Shown one piece after another: positions 18,327-27,667 of a stretch of 64,000 bases of DNA. This DNA is from Gemmatimonadales bacterium. GTDB taxonomy: Bacteria; Gemmatimonadota; Gemmatimonadetes; Gemmatimonadales; GWC2-71-9. The position numbers and the translations under genes were made by a program. Each line of letters begins with the position of its first letter. Positions within the stretch are counted from its first letter, which is position 1. The stretch is from the NCBI GenBank assembly GCA_041390145.1, contig JAWKQM010000002.1, positions 124,001-188,000 on the forward strand. The letters run 5' to 3'. Under the pieces are notes generated by a model. The model made no database searches, had not been told where the DNA came from, and saw only the letters and a program-made list of their open reading frames with translations.

Positions 18327-20327
18327 GTGCGGCGCCGACACGAGGTCGAGTCCGCGGCCCTCGCGGCGCAGCTCGCCGAGGTGCAGGCCGAGCGCGACGA
18401 TTTTGCGCGCCGCCTTGACCGGCGCATCAACGAGATCTTCTCCCTCCAGGAACTCAGTTACGTGCTCTCCGAATCGCTCCAGACCGAGCGGATCGTGGAG
18501 CAGGTGGCCCGGTTTACCTCCCGATTCCTCGAAGCGGAGGGAACGGTCGTCGCACTCGCGTCGGAGGAGCATCCCGAACTCCGTATCGCGTCGGCCGAAG
18601 GATCGCTCGCCTCCCTCCTGGGTCGCTCGATCCCGTCCGGGGAGGGGGGCCTCCTCACCCAGGCCATCGGTCGTGAGCGGATTGAGCTCGCCGAGGGCCC
18701 ACCGCCGGGCGTGGAACTGGTGGCGGGCGTGCTCGTGGCGCGGACCGCCGTCGCCCCATTGCGCGCCCATGGCATGACCCTCGGAGCCATGGCCGTCGCG
18801 GCACGCCGCGACCGGCCGTTCTCCACCCAGGACCTCTGGCTGATATCCACCGTCGCGATGCAGGCGGCGGTGGTGCTGACCAACAGCCGGTTCTTCGGGC
18901 TGCTGCGACAGGGCAAGGAAGAGTGGGAAACGACGTTCGACGCCCTCTCCGAAGGCATCGCGCTGGTCGACGGGGCCGGCCGCATCACCCGGGCCAACCG
19001 GGCGCTCGCGCTGCTGGCCGGCGTCCCGCTCGCCTCCCTGGTCGGGCGGCCCTTCGTCTCCTCCCTTTTTTCGGAGTCAGCGCCCGCGGAGGAGTTGCTC
19101 GCGGGCGCGCGCCTCGGCAAGTCGCGGATCCCGACCCTGCTGCCCTCGACCAAGCTGCACCGCACCCTGCGGCTGGCCGGCGCGCCGCTTCCGGCGCACG
19201 AGGGGACCGCGTCGATCGTGGTCATGGTGGAGGATGTCACGGACCAGCGCGCCCTCGAAGCGCAGCTGATCCAGAACGAGAAGATGGCGGCCGTCGGGCA
19301 GCTGGTGTCCGGCGTCGCGCACGAACTGAACAATCCGCTGACGTCGATTGCGGGGCTCTCCGAGCTCCTCCTCGAGCAGGAACGCCTGCCCGGCGCTGTC
19401 CGGGAGCACCTGAACGTGATTCACGAACAGGCAGATCGCGCCGGACGAATCGTGGCCAACCTGCTGACCTTTGCGCGCAAGGGCACGCCGGAGCAGGCGG
19501 TCGTCGACCTGGAGGACGTGGCGCAGCGAACCACGCTGCTGATCCAGGCGGAGCTTCGGTTGCGCGGCATCACGCTCGAGCGCACCACCGGCGCGCCCGC
19601 CATTGTCCGCGGTGACCGGTACGAAATCCAACAGGTGTTGCTGAACCTGCTGACCAACGCCGTCCACGCGCTCTCCGACCTCCCGCCCGATGCGGACCGG
19701 CGGATCCTCGTGGCCACCGGCCAGGAGGACGACCGGGCCTTTGTCCGGGTCACGGACACCGGCCCCGGCATCCCTGCCGCGCTGGTCGGACGCATCTTCA
19801 CGCCGTTCTTTACCACGAAGGAACCGGGCCGGGGCACCGGGCTTGGACTCTCCATCAGCTACGGTATCGTGGAGTCACACGGCGGGCGGCTGTCGTACGC
19901 ACCAGGAGAGGAGGGGGGATCGACCTTCGCGATCGAGCTGCCAGCCTACGGCAGCGGCCCTGTGAAGCAGCTCGTGCCGTGCCGGGTGCTGGTGGCCGAT
20001 GCGGATCGGTCGGTCCACCGGGTGGTCACCGCCCTCCTGACGCAGAACGGGGTACAGATCCACACGGCGCGAACGGGAGCAGAAGCCGTGGTCATGTCCA
20101 ACGAACTGGCCTACGACATCGTGCTCGTCGACCCGACGTTGTCGGGGGCCTCGGAGCCGCTCGTCCCGTTGCTGCTGGCCCAGCGGCCCGAGCTTCTCTC
20201 GCGCCTGGTCCTCCTCGGCGACGACGGCCGCACCCTCCACGCCGACCTGCCAGAGATCCCCCACCTCGCCAAACCGCTGGTCCCGCGCGACGCACGGGCG
20301 GTGCTGCAGCGCCTGCTGGGCTCGTAG
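18327..20327 (+). CDS. Hybrid sensor histidine kinase (GAF-PAS-HisKA-HATPase-receiver)
   Basis: The protein has 666 residues from GTG 18327. Domains in order are an N-terminal coiled coil (about 5-45), GAF (about 50-190), PAS (about 200-305), HisKA with phospho-acceptor His332 in GVAHELNNPLTS, and HATPase with N-box NLLTNAVHAL, G1 VTDTGPGIP, F-box FTPFFTTK and G2 GRGTGLGLSI. A C-terminal receiver-like domain has Asp602 (VLVDPTL) and Lys649 (LAKPL) but a Gly where the Thr/Ser switch residue is expected (VLLGDDG). It could phosphorylate itself and relay to its own receiver or a separate regulator. The open frame continues upstream to 18261 and would add a membrane helix if translation began at CTG 18264. 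The signal is unknown. Confidence 0.9.
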   Translation: MRRRHEVESAALAAQLAEVQAERDDFARRLDRRINEIFSLQELSYVLSESLQTERIVEQVARFTSRFLEAEGTVVALASEEHPELRIASAEGSLASLLGRSIPSGEGGLLTQAIGRERIELAEGPPPGVELVAGVLVARTAVAPLRAHGMTLGAMAVAARRDRPFSTQDLWLISTVAMQAAVVLTNSRFFGLLRQGKEEWETTFDALSEGIALVDGAGRITRANRALALLAGVPLASLVGRPFVSSLFSESAPAEELLAGARLGKSRIPTLLPSTKLHRTLRLAGAPLPAHEGTASIVVMVEDVTDQRALEAQLIQNEKMAAVGQLVSGVAHELNNPLTSIAGLSELLLEQERLPGAVREHLNVIHEQADRAGRIVANLLTFARKGTPEQAVVDLEDVAQRTTLLIQAELRLRGITLERTTGAPAIVRGDRYEIQQVLLNLLTNAVHALSDLPPDADRRILVATGQEDDRAFVRVTDTGPGIPAALVGRIFTPFFTTKEPGRGTGLGLSISYGIVESHGGRLSYAPGEEGGSTFAIELPAYGSGPVKQLVPCRVLVADADRSVHRVVTALLTQNGVQIHTARTGAEAVVMSNELAYDIVLVDPTLSGASEPLVPLLLAQRPELLSRLVLLGDDGRTLHADLPEIPHLAKPLVPRDARAVLQRLLGS

Positions 20328-20473
20328 TCCAACCACCCCCCGCTGCAGTGTGACACAACTGTTGCCGGTCCGTGAAAGAGGGCCGACACGAGTCGTTGAG
20401 TATTCGGGCTGCATCCACGGCGGACGGGCCAGACGGCCGGCCCGCCCCACACGCTCCCGAATCCCGGCCTGCA

Positions 20474-23245
20474 ATGTCGATACGTTCCCGTGTGTCCCGC
20501 CTGCTTCCCCTCGTGACCATCCTCATCCTCGTCCCGACGGTCGGGACCGCCCAGGAGACCGGCAGAGTGGTCGGCAGGATCCTCGACCAGGCGTTGGGCA
20601 CGCCGATCGCCGGGGCCACCGTGGAGGTGGACAGCGCCCCCGTCCCGATCCGGACGACGTCGGCGATCGACGGGCACTATTCCCTCCGCAATGTGCCGGC
20701 CGGCCCCGTTACCATACGCGTCCGCCAGATCGGCTACGGCCCCAAGAACGTCAAGGGGCTGATCGTGCCAGCCGGCGCCACGGTGGAACAAGACATCTCC
20801 CTGAACGCCCAGGTGTTCACGCTCGATGAGCTGACGGTGACGGCCACCGCTGAGAAGAGCACCGTAGCGGGCGCCCTTGATGCGCAACGCATGGCGCCGA
20901 ATGTCACCAATTCGATCAGTGCGCAGCAAATCGAACAGAGCCCTGACGCCGATGCAGGCGCCGCGATCAAGCGGGTCAGTGGCGCGTCGGTCCTGGACGG
21001 GAAGTACGTCTTTGTGCGGGGACTTGGCGAACGCTACACCACGACTTCGCTCAATGGCGCTCGGGTCCCGAGCCCCGAGCCGGATCGCAAGGTCGTCCCC
21101 ATGGACATCTTCCCGACCAACCTGCTCTCGGGCATCCAGACCTCCAAGACGTTCACCCCGGACCAGCCAGGCGACTTCAGCGGCGCGTCAGTCAACATCA
21201 CCACCCGGGAATTTTCGGCCAACCACATCTTCACGATGACCGTCGGTTCGGGATGGAACTCGGCAGCCACCGGCGTTGAGCTGGCCAGGGCGCCAACCGC
21301 GGGAGGCGAATGGATTGCCAATGGCGCGCCTCCCCGTGCCATTCCACAGAACGTGGCCGACGCCAACAACCTGAACGGGTTGACGCAAACCGAGGTAAAC
21401 GGCCTCATTGGCTCGTTCCGCAATGTCTGGTCCCCCACCTACGAATCCGGCCTCCCCAACGCCACCTTCAACGCGTCCCTCGGCGGCGAAGACCCGGTGT
21501 TCGGGCAGCCGCTTGGCTATGTCGGCTCATTCACGTACACCTATACGCAGGATATCCGGGACGGCGAAATCAAGAGCCTCGCCAAGAACGGGCCCGACAA
21601 GGACACGGCGGAGCCGCTCAACACCTTCACCGGATCCACCAGTTTCGGGTCGGTGCTTTGGGGCGGCATGCTGAATCTCTACACCCGGCTGGGCAGTTCG
21701 GGGCGCATCACCTTCAACAACACCTACACGCGGAGCGCGGACAACGAAGCCAGCCTGCTGGGGGGCTTCAATGAGGAGTTCGCTGACACATTTCAGTTCT
21801 CCAACCTGACGTACATCCAGCGGTCCGTCCGATCCGACCAGCTCGCCGGGCAGCACCTGGTGGGCAACAACACGACGCTCGACTGGCAGATAACCAACGC
21901 GGCGGTCAGCCGTGACGCGCCCGACCGCTCCAGCATCGGCTACCTGGCACACCCCAAGGGGAACGGGGTGTTCGAGCCGTACCAGTGGTTCGGACAGCCG
22001 CGCTTTGCCACCCGGACCTGGGACAACACGACGGAATCGGCGTGGGACCTGGGGCTGGACCTGGCGCGCAACTTCGGGAAGGGCGCCTCCACCGTCGTCG
22101 TGAAGATCGGCGGCGCCTATCGCACCGCCAATCGGGACGCGAACAGCCGGGCCTACGACATCAACAACATCAATCTGGCCGACAGCGCGCTGGCGCTGAC
22201 ACCCGAGCAGATCTTCACCCAGCAGAACATCGCCGACAGCAGCTTCCTCCTGGTGGCCAACGCCAATGGCGGCCGTTACACCGCTGACGACAAGATCCTG
22301 GCCGGCTATGCCATGGCCACGGTGCCGATCGGGGACCGGTGGACCCTGCTCGGCGGTGTTCGGGTGGAAGACTGGAAGCTTCAGGTCGATACCCGCACGG
22401 CCGCGGGCAACGTGGTCCCGTCCAACCCTCAGGCGACGGACGTGCTCCCCTCGCTGGCCATCACCTACCGGCTCCCCCCTGACCAGGTGATCCGTCTGTC
22501 GGCCACGCAGACCCTGGCCCGCCCCGAGTACCGGGAACTGAGCCCCGTGCCGTACTTCGAGCAGGTCGGCTTCGCCACGACCTTTGGCAACCCATTGCTG
22601 ACGCGAAGCTTGATCCAGAATTACGACCTGCGCTGGGAGTGGTACCCCTCTGGCGGCGAGGTCGTGAGTGTCGGCCTCTTCGCCAAGAACTTCACGGCGC
22701 CGATCGAGAAGGTGATCATCCAGGCCTCCGGCGCCAACTCCCTCAGCTTCGTCAATGCCGAGAGCGCGCAGAACTATGGCATCGAGCTCGAGGTCAGGAA
22801 GAACCTTGGGTTCGTCGGCGATGCCCTCGAGGGAATCTCTGCGTTCGCCAACGCCACGTTCATGAAGAGTCAGATCGTCACCGGCAACGACAGCATCGCT
22901 TCCCTCACCAATCCCGACCGCCCGATGATCGGTCAGTCGCCTTATGTGGTCAACGCGGGGCTCACCTATCTGAGCCCCGGCGGGCGCACCACCGCCTCCC
23001 TGCTCTACAACATCGCGGGTGAGCGGATCCTCGAGGTCGGGAGCGGCGGCCTGCCGGACGCCTACGAACAGCCGCGAAGCATCCTCGACGCGTCGGTTGA
23101 AGTCGGCCTCTCCCGTGATGTCAGCGTGAAGGTCGACGCCCGCAACCTGTTGAACAGCGAATATCTCATGACGCAAGGGGGCGTGACCCGGCTTCGTTAC
23201 ACCACTGGCCGGATCTGGGTCGTGGCGTTCAAATGGCGGCCCTGA
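20474..23245 (+). CDS. TonB-dependent outer-membrane receptor with N-terminal carboxypeptidase-like domain
   Basis: The protein has 923 residues from the ATG at 20474 (signal peptide MSIRSRVSRLLPLVTILILV..GTAQ). Residues about 28-105 are a CarboxypepD_reg-like beta domain (GRVVGRILDQALGTPIAGAT, SAIDGHYSLRNVPAG). The plug follows, with DELTVTATAEKS, ISAQQIEQSPDADAGAAIKR, FVRGLGERYTTTSLNGARVP and a conserved PGDFSGASVNITTREF. The rest is a 22-strand-type barrel with an outer-membrane end (GRIWVVAFKWRP). It imports a bound ligand using TonB energy; the ligand is unknown. It is followed by two secreted lipoproteins on the same strand, a common receptor-plus-surface-lipoprotein layout. Confidence 0.93.
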   Translation: MSIRSRVSRLLPLVTILILVPTVGTAQETGRVVGRILDQALGTPIAGATVEVDSAPVPIRTTSAIDGHYSLRNVPAGPVTIRVRQIGYGPKNVKGLIVPAGATVEQDISLNAQVFTLDELTVTATAEKSTVAGALDAQRMAPNVTNSISAQQIEQSPDADAGAAIKRVSGASVLDGKYVFVRGLGERYTTTSLNGARVPSPEPDRKVVPMDIFPTNLLSGIQTSKTFTPDQPGDFSGASVNITTREFSANHIFTMTVGSGWNSAATGVELARAPTAGGEWIANGAPPRAIPQNVADANNLNGLTQTEVNGLIGSFRNVWSPTYESGLPNATFNASLGGEDPVFGQPLGYVGSFTYTYTQDIRDGEIKSLAKNGPDKDTAEPLNTFTGSTSFGSVLWGGMLNLYTRLGSSGRITFNNTYTRSADNEASLLGGFNEEFADTFQFSNLTYIQRSVRSDQLAGQHLVGNNTTLDWQITNAAVSRDAPDRSSIGYLAHPKGNGVFEPYQWFGQPRFATRTWDNTTESAWDLGLDLARNFGKGASTVVVKIGGAYRTANRDANSRAYDINNINLADSALALTPEQIFTQQNIADSSFLLVANANGGRYTADDKILAGYAMATVPIGDRWTLLGGVRVEDWKLQVDTRTAAGNVVPSNPQATDVLPSLAITYRLPPDQVIRLSATQTLARPEYRELSPVPYFEQVGFATTFGNPLLTRSLIQNYDLRWEWYPSGGEVVSVGLFAKNFTAPIEKVIIQASGANSLSFVNAESAQNYGIELEVRKNLGFVGDALEGISAFANATFMKSQIVTGNDSIASLTNPDRPMIGQSPYVVNAGLTYLSPGGRTTASLLYNIAGERILEVGSGGLPDAYEQPRSILDASVEVGLSRDVSVKVDARNLLNSEYLMTQGGVTRLRYTTGRIWVVAFKWRP

Positions 23246-23365
23246 GTTCGAATTGACCTGATCGTGACGCGGTCGTCGCTTCGCCGCGACCATCCGCTGT
23301 TTTCCTTGAGGCGCGCGGGACGGCCCGCGGAAGTCTCCCCGACACGCAACGAACGAGAGGAACCG

Positions 23366-25072
23366 ATGATGGATCGACTGAAGGCGCTCTGGGTGGTACC
23401 CGCGATCGCACTGGCGCTCGCCGCCTGCTCGGACAGCAACAACGACAACGGCGGGACCGGCCCGACGCCCGTGGCGGCCCCGACCAACCTGGCGGTGACC
23501 CAACTCTCGCTGACCTCCCTGCAGGTCAGCTGGACGGCAGCTTCCGGGGCCACCTCCTACCTGCTGCAACGCGCGTCTGCCTCGAACCCGGGTGTCTTCA
23601 CCCAGATCGGCGGAGGCGTCCTGGCCGCCACCAGCTTCAGCGATACCGGGCTCACCCCGACGGTCGCCTACAGCTATCGCGTCGCGTCCGTCACGGCCTC
23701 CGACACCAGCGGTTTCACCTCCGCGGTCACCGCGGCCACGGGTGTGTCGGCGGCCACGATCTCCGGGAACATCACCACCAACCGCACGCTCTACGCCGAC
23801 ACGCTGTATACGCTCAGCGGGTACGTGAAGGTGCAGAGCGGGGCCACGCTCACCATCGAGCCCGGCACCAAGATCGTAGGCGACACCGGCGTGCTCGGAA
23901 GTTCACTCTGGATCCTCCGCGGCGCCAAGATCGACGCGCAGGGGACCGTGACGCAGCCGATCGTCTTCACCTCCGCCCGCGCCCCCGGCAACCGGAAGCC
24001 CGGCGACTGGGGCGGCCTCATCATCATCGGCAACGGCATCATCAACCGGACCGGCTCCCCGATCCTGACCGAAGGTGGTTCCGCTGGCGTAGCCGAGGAC
24101 TACTCGGGCGGCACGGACAACAACGACAACAGCGGCATCCTCAAGTACGTTCGCATCGAGTTCGCCGGGTACGACATCTCCAACGGCGCCGGCCAGGAGC
24201 TGAACACCCTGTCCAGCTACGCCGTCGGACGCGGCACCACCTACGAGTACCTCCAGTCGATGTCCGGCCTGGATGACTCCTTTGAGTTTTGGGGCGGCGC
24301 GGTGGACGGCCGATACCTCGTGTCATACGAGTCCGGCGACGACCACTTCGACTGGACCGAGGGGTACCAGGGCCGCATGCAGTTCATGCTCGCCCTCCAG
24401 ACCCAGCGCCTCAACCCCGCCCCCGGCGCCGGCACCTTCTCCGGTGACCCGCGCGGCTTCGAGGGCGACGGCTGCGACCCGGGTGTAAGCGGCTGCACCG
24501 TCACCGCGACCGGCACCAGCACCCCGTACTCCAACCCGGTGTTCGCCAACTTCACCATGGTTGGCCCCGGCCAGCTCGCCGGCATCCCGAACGACGGCAA
24601 CGGCGGCGTCTGGCGCCGAGGGACCGGCGGCTACGTGGCAAACGGCGTCCTCTCCCGCTGGAAGGGCTATGGCATCAGCATCCGCGATGCCTGGACCGAC
24701 ACGCTGTTTACGCAGCTCGACTCACTCTCGTTCTACTCGATCATCATGGCCCAGAACGGCCCTGGCGGGAACTTCGACACCACCGGCACGGCCTACGCCG
24801 CGCCGAGCAACTGGCCCATTGCCCAGTACAACAGCCTGAAGCTGTATTCCAGCTCCGTGTCGGTGGATACCCTCCTCGGCATCAGCACCAACCCGGCTGG
24901 ACTCAACTGGGCGCCGAAGGCCGGTTCGCCGGCCGCATCCGGGGCGACGGCTGTCCCGGCCGCGAAGGTGAGCGGGTACTTTGGCGGCACCTGGCAGAAC
25001 ACCAGCTATCTCGGTGCCTGCGACGTTGTCTGCACCTGGTACCAGGGCTGGACCGTCTACCAGATCAATTGA
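23366..25072 (+). CDS. Surface lipoprotein with FN3 domain and beta-helix-like region
   Basis: The protein has about 568 residues from ATG 23366, with AGAGG five bases upstream. The lipobox is L-A-A-C (IALALAACSDSNN), followed by a Asn/Asp/Gly linker. Residues about 35-125 are a fibronectin type III domain (APTNLAVTQLSLTSLQVSW, YSYRVASVTASDTSGFTS). The remainder starts ISGNITTNRTLYADTLYTL and GATLTIEPGTKIVGD, a repeat-rich beta pattern (APGNRKPGDWGGLIIIGNG, SFEFWGGAVDGRYLV, DDHFDWTEGYQGRMQ) that I recognise from proteins encoded beside TonB receptors in several diderm phyla but cannot name. It is a likely ligand-binding partner of the receptor 120 bases upstream. One Cys pair (CDPGVSGC) and another near the C-terminus (CDVVC) may form disulfides. 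Confidence 0.78.
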   Translation: MMDRLKALWVVPAIALALAACSDSNNDNGGTGPTPVAAPTNLAVTQLSLTSLQVSWTAASGATSYLLQRASASNPGVFTQIGGGVLAATSFSDTGLTPTVAYSYRVASVTASDTSGFTSAVTAATGVSAATISGNITTNRTLYADTLYTLSGYVKVQSGATLTIEPGTKIVGDTGVLGSSLWILRGAKIDAQGTVTQPIVFTSARAPGNRKPGDWGGLIIIGNGIINRTGSPILTEGGSAGVAEDYSGGTDNNDNSGILKYVRIEFAGYDISNGAGQELNTLSSYAVGRGTTYEYLQSMSGLDDSFEFWGGAVDGRYLVSYESGDDHFDWTEGYQGRMQFMLALQTQRLNPAPGAGTFSGDPRGFEGDGCDPGVSGCTVTATGTSTPYSNPVFANFTMVGPGQLAGIPNDGNGGVWRRGTGGYVANGVLSRWKGYGISIRDAWTDTLFTQLDSLSFYSIIMAQNGPGGNFDTTGTAYAAPSNWPIAQYNSLKLYSSSVSVDTLLGISTNPAGLNWAPKAGSPAASGATAVPAAKVSGYFGGTWQNTSYLGACDVVCTWYQGWTVYQIN

Positions 25073-25093
25073 CCACGTTTTCTGTGACACCGT

Positions 25094-25126
25094 GGGGTCG
25101 GCTCGCCATCGTGGCGGGTCGGCCCC
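25094..25126 (+). terminator. 15-bp wobble-containing hairpin after the FN3 lipoprotein
   Basis: Bases 25094-25108 pair with 25112-25126 around a TCG loop, using Watson-Crick and several G-T pairs. It begins 21 bases after the stop and is followed by CGGTCTTT. It could reduce read-through into the next lipoprotein gene, whose ATG is 20 bases further on. Confidence 0.42.
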
Positions 25127-25145
25127 CGGTCTTTGGAGAGACCTG

Positions 25146-25742
25146 ATGCGATTGTACTTCGTGGTGGCCGCCCTGGCCCTCGGTGCCGCCTGCGGACCGG
25201 AAGGTGGGCACTCCCCGCCGGCAAGTTCCAACGCGGCCACGGTCGTCGATTCCGCGATCCCAAGGGACGAGGCCCTGCGGAGGTTCCGGGTCGGCCTGGA
25301 CACCGTCACGACGCTGACGGGAGGCGCTTCGAGCCGGGACGCGCTGGTGCGCGAATACGTGGAAGCGCTGGCGGCTGCAGACACCGCGGCGATCATCCGC
25401 CTGACCATGACGCGGGCGGAATTCGCCTGGCTCTACTATCCCGAAAGTGCGCAGGGGCTCCCGCCCTATGACCTCAGCCCGTCGCTGATGTGGTTCATGA
25501 TGGACGAGCAGTCGCGCAAGGGACTGACACGCGCGCTTGCGGAGCTCGGTGGGCAACCGTACCCCTACGCTGGGTATGTCTGCGAGGGAGCGGAGGTGGT
25601 GGAGGGACCGAATACCCTCTGGGGGCCGTGCCTGATCCGGCGGGTGGTGGCACCCGGGGATACCGTCAACGAGCGGCTCTTTGGGCAGATCCTCGGTCGA
25701 GACGGCATGTACAAGATCACGACCCATGCCAACAAGTTCTGA
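25146..25742 (+). CDS. Lipoprotein of unknown function
   Basis: The protein has 198 residues from ATG 25146 with GGAGAG upstream. It has a lipoprotein signal MRLYFVVAALALGAACGPE (lipobox L-G-A-A-C). The mature domain is mixed alpha/beta (LVREYVEALAAADTAAIIRL, EFAWLYYPESAQGLPP, LMWFMMDEQSRKGLTRAL), resembling small NTF2-like or SnoaL-like folds. Two Cys (GYVCEGAEV, LWGPCLIRR) could form a disulfide. It lies in the same direction as the receptor and FN3 lipoprotein and may belong to that unit, although the intervening hairpin may separate it. It ends 6 bases from the convergent beta-helix gene. Confidence 0.75.
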   Translation: MRLYFVVAALALGAACGPEGGHSPPASSNAATVVDSAIPRDEALRRFRVGLDTVTTLTGGASSRDALVREYVEALAAADTAAIIRLTMTRAEFAWLYYPESAQGLPPYDLSPSLMWFMMDEQSRKGLTRALAELGGQPYPYAGYVCEGAEVVEGPNTLWGPCLIRRVVAPGDTVNERLFGQILGRDGMYKITTHANKF

Positions 25743-25748
25743 CGGCGG

Positions 25749-27182
25749 TCAGTACCCCGCCGCCGACGCCGGAAACCACGGAGTCACTACGACCGAACCC
25801 CTCGTCCGGGCAACGGCCTCCGCCTCGGTGGCCGTCGCCCAGTAGTTGCTGCCGGCCGTCAGCGACGGCGCCACGATGAAGTACCGCTGAGCGCGGAGGA
25901 AAACGTTGCCCGTGACCTGCGCGTCCCGCCCGACGGAGTCGGCCACGAAGGCCTCATCCACCGCATCGAAGGTGTTCCCGCGCACTCGGGCGTGCGCTGT
26001 CCGCTCCAGGACCAGGCCACGCGTCACCTCGGCGATGGTGTTCCCGTCGATCACATAGTCGCGGCTCGAGGGACCCGCCGAGTCCCGCGTGAACAACAGG
26101 ATTCCCGTCTTGCCACCCATGATCAGGTTTGTCAGCAGCCGATTGGTCCCGCCGTGCTCGATGGCGATCCCGACCGAGCGCGACCCCAGGATAATGTTCC
26201 CCTGCACGGTCGTGCCGGTGGAATAGCCGAGCCAGAAACCGTAGTCCGAGCTGTCGGCACGGTTCTCGAGAAAGACGTTGCCATGGCTGAACGTGGACTC
26301 GAACGCGTTGTGGTAGGCGGACGATCCATCGTTCCGAAGCACCATGTTGCCGTTCGAAGGTCGGACGTACCCCGGCTGTCCGCTGAGGAAGAAACCGTCG
26401 CCCGACCAGGTGATGTCGTTGTCCGCCACCAGGTTGGAGTCGCTCTGTTCCCGGAGCAGGATGCCCGCGGAATCACACCCCCGCCGATAGGCCGGCGACT
26501 CGCAGCGCACGTTGTGATGCGCCTTGTTGCGCACCACCACGTTTTGCGACGAGGCCCAGAGGTGCACGCCCCACCCGCTGTTCTCCGAGACGTCGTTGTC
26601 GGCCACGTAGCTGGCGCGCGCGTCGATCAACCCGATGCCGTTCTGGGCATGGCGGGCGGAGTTCCCGACGATCGTCGCGCCGTTGGTGTTCTTCAGGAGA
26701 ATGCCGCCACCATACGCCTCCGCAGAGTCCGCTCGGAAGATGTCGAGCCAATCGCGTTCGTCGTACCGGTCCGGCGTGGACCGGAGCGACTGGGCGCGGG
26801 ACCCCGAGACGTCGACCCGGGCGATGCGATGGCCGCGTCCCCCTTCGATCCGGATGCCGTGCCGAAATCCCCGAATCGTCCCGCCATAGATCTCGACGTT
26901 GTCGAGCCCGCGGCTGACCACGCCGGCCCCGAGAAACGCCGCCTGCACGCTGTCGCCGCTCTCCAGGGTGACGCCGGTGAGATTCAGCCGGGTGCCGGAG
27001 CCGGCGATGATCAGCACGCCGAGCTCCCCGTGGTCCGCGATGCGGTAGCGGCCAGGACAGACCGTCACGTCTCCCTGCACCTGCGTACCGGCGCGCGCCA
27101 GGCGCAGGCAGGGCTCGCGTGTTGGGGGCTGGATCAGGAGGACGAGCGCGGACGCACAGAGCAGGACGGGGCGGTTCAGCAT
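25749..27182 (-). CDS. Secreted right-handed beta-helix protein (NosD-like repeats)
   Basis: The protein has 477 residues with a signal peptide MLNRPVLLCASALVLLI. Almost the whole mature chain is regular parallel beta-helix coils with repeated N-x-V/I units: GILLKNTNGATIVGNSARH, GVHLWASSQNVVVRNKAHHN, GFWLGYSTGTTVQGNIILG and GIAIEHGGTNRLLTNLIMGG. This is the NosD/periplasmic copper-binding or mannuronan-epimerase-like repeat type. Such folds bind or cleave polysaccharides or act as scaffolds, and I see no decisive catalytic residues. The start overlaps the end of the Nudix gene by 7 bases, so the two are transcribed together although their products work in different compartments. Confidence 0.85.
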   Translation of the reverse strand: MLNRPVLLCASALVLLIQPPTREPCLRLARAGTQVQGDVTVCPGRYRIADHGELGVLIIAGSGTRLNLTGVTLESGDSVQAAFLGAGVVSRGLDNVEIYGGTIRGFRHGIRIEGGRGHRIARVDVSGSRAQSLRSTPDRYDERDWLDIFRADSAEAYGGGILLKNTNGATIVGNSARHAQNGIGLIDARASYVADNDVSENSGWGVHLWASSQNVVVRNKAHHNVRCESPAYRRGCDSAGILLREQSDSNLVADNDITWSGDGFFLSGQPGYVRPSNGNMVLRNDGSSAYHNAFESTFSHGNVFLENRADSSDYGFWLGYSTGTTVQGNIILGSRSVGIAIEHGGTNRLLTNLIMGGKTGILLFTRDSAGPSSRDYVIDGNTIAEVTRGLVLERTAHARVRGNTFDAVDEAFVADSVGRDAQVTGNVFLRAQRYFIVAPSLTAGSNYWATATEAEAVARTRGSVVVTPWFPASAAGY

Positions 27183-27643
27183 AGGCGGAGTAGATCCTCC
27201 AGGGGGCCGGCGCCACCATGCGCGAACAGGACAAGGATGTCATCGAGGGCACGGCGAGAGCGCGGCCACGAGAGACGGCTGCGGGCGAGGTCGACCGAGA
27301 GCCATTCCGCGGCGTCGTGCTCGTCGGAGATCGAGACCTCGGCGTCGGCGGGCACGAAGGCCACGAACGAGGGGATGAGGGCCACCGCATCGGTGCGGTG
27401 CAGGTAGAAGGATTCGACCCGGCTCAGGTTGTACATCGCGGACGGTGTGAGCCCGGTCTCTTCCTTCAGCTCGCGGCGCGCACCTTCCACCGGGGGCTCC
27501 CCATCCTCGAGATGGCCGTGGACGACTTCCCAGGCTCCCGGTGAGCGCCCGCGCTCGCTGCGCCGGAGCACCAGAAACTCGAAGCCCGCCCCGACAGGGC
27601 GGGCCACGTAGAGATCGATCATCGACACGCACACGTCGGTCAT
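27176..27643 (-). CDS. Nudix hydrolase
   Basis: The protein has 155 residues. The Nudix box is intact: GHLEDGEPPVEGARRELKEE followed by TGL, i.e. G-x5-E-x7-R-E-L-x-E-E-x-G-L, whose Glu residues bind the catalytic Mg2+. The family hydrolyses nucleoside diphosphates linked to another group, such as oxidised dNTPs, NDP-sugars or dihydroneopterin triphosphate. The start MTDVCVSMIDLYVARPVG and strands around FEFLVLRRSERG resemble NudB-like members. The substrate cannot be set from sequence alone. It lies 24 bases after the pilus ATPase stop and overlaps the beta-helix gene start. Confidence 0.9.
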   Translation of the reverse strand: MTDVCVSMIDLYVARPVGAGFEFLVLRRSERGRSPGAWEVVHGHLEDGEPPVEGARRELKEETGLTPSAMYNLSRVESFYLHRTDAVALIPSFVAFVPADAEVSISDEHDAAEWLSVDLARSRLSWPRSRRALDDILVLFAHGGAGPLEDLLRLC

Positions 27644-27667
27644 CGTGGGGAACTTTCCGGCGTCAGG

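Noticed and set aside
21527..23569. 680-codon minus-strand open frame opposite the TonB receptor
   Set aside because: It is antisense to a clear receptor gene and shows no recognisable domain.
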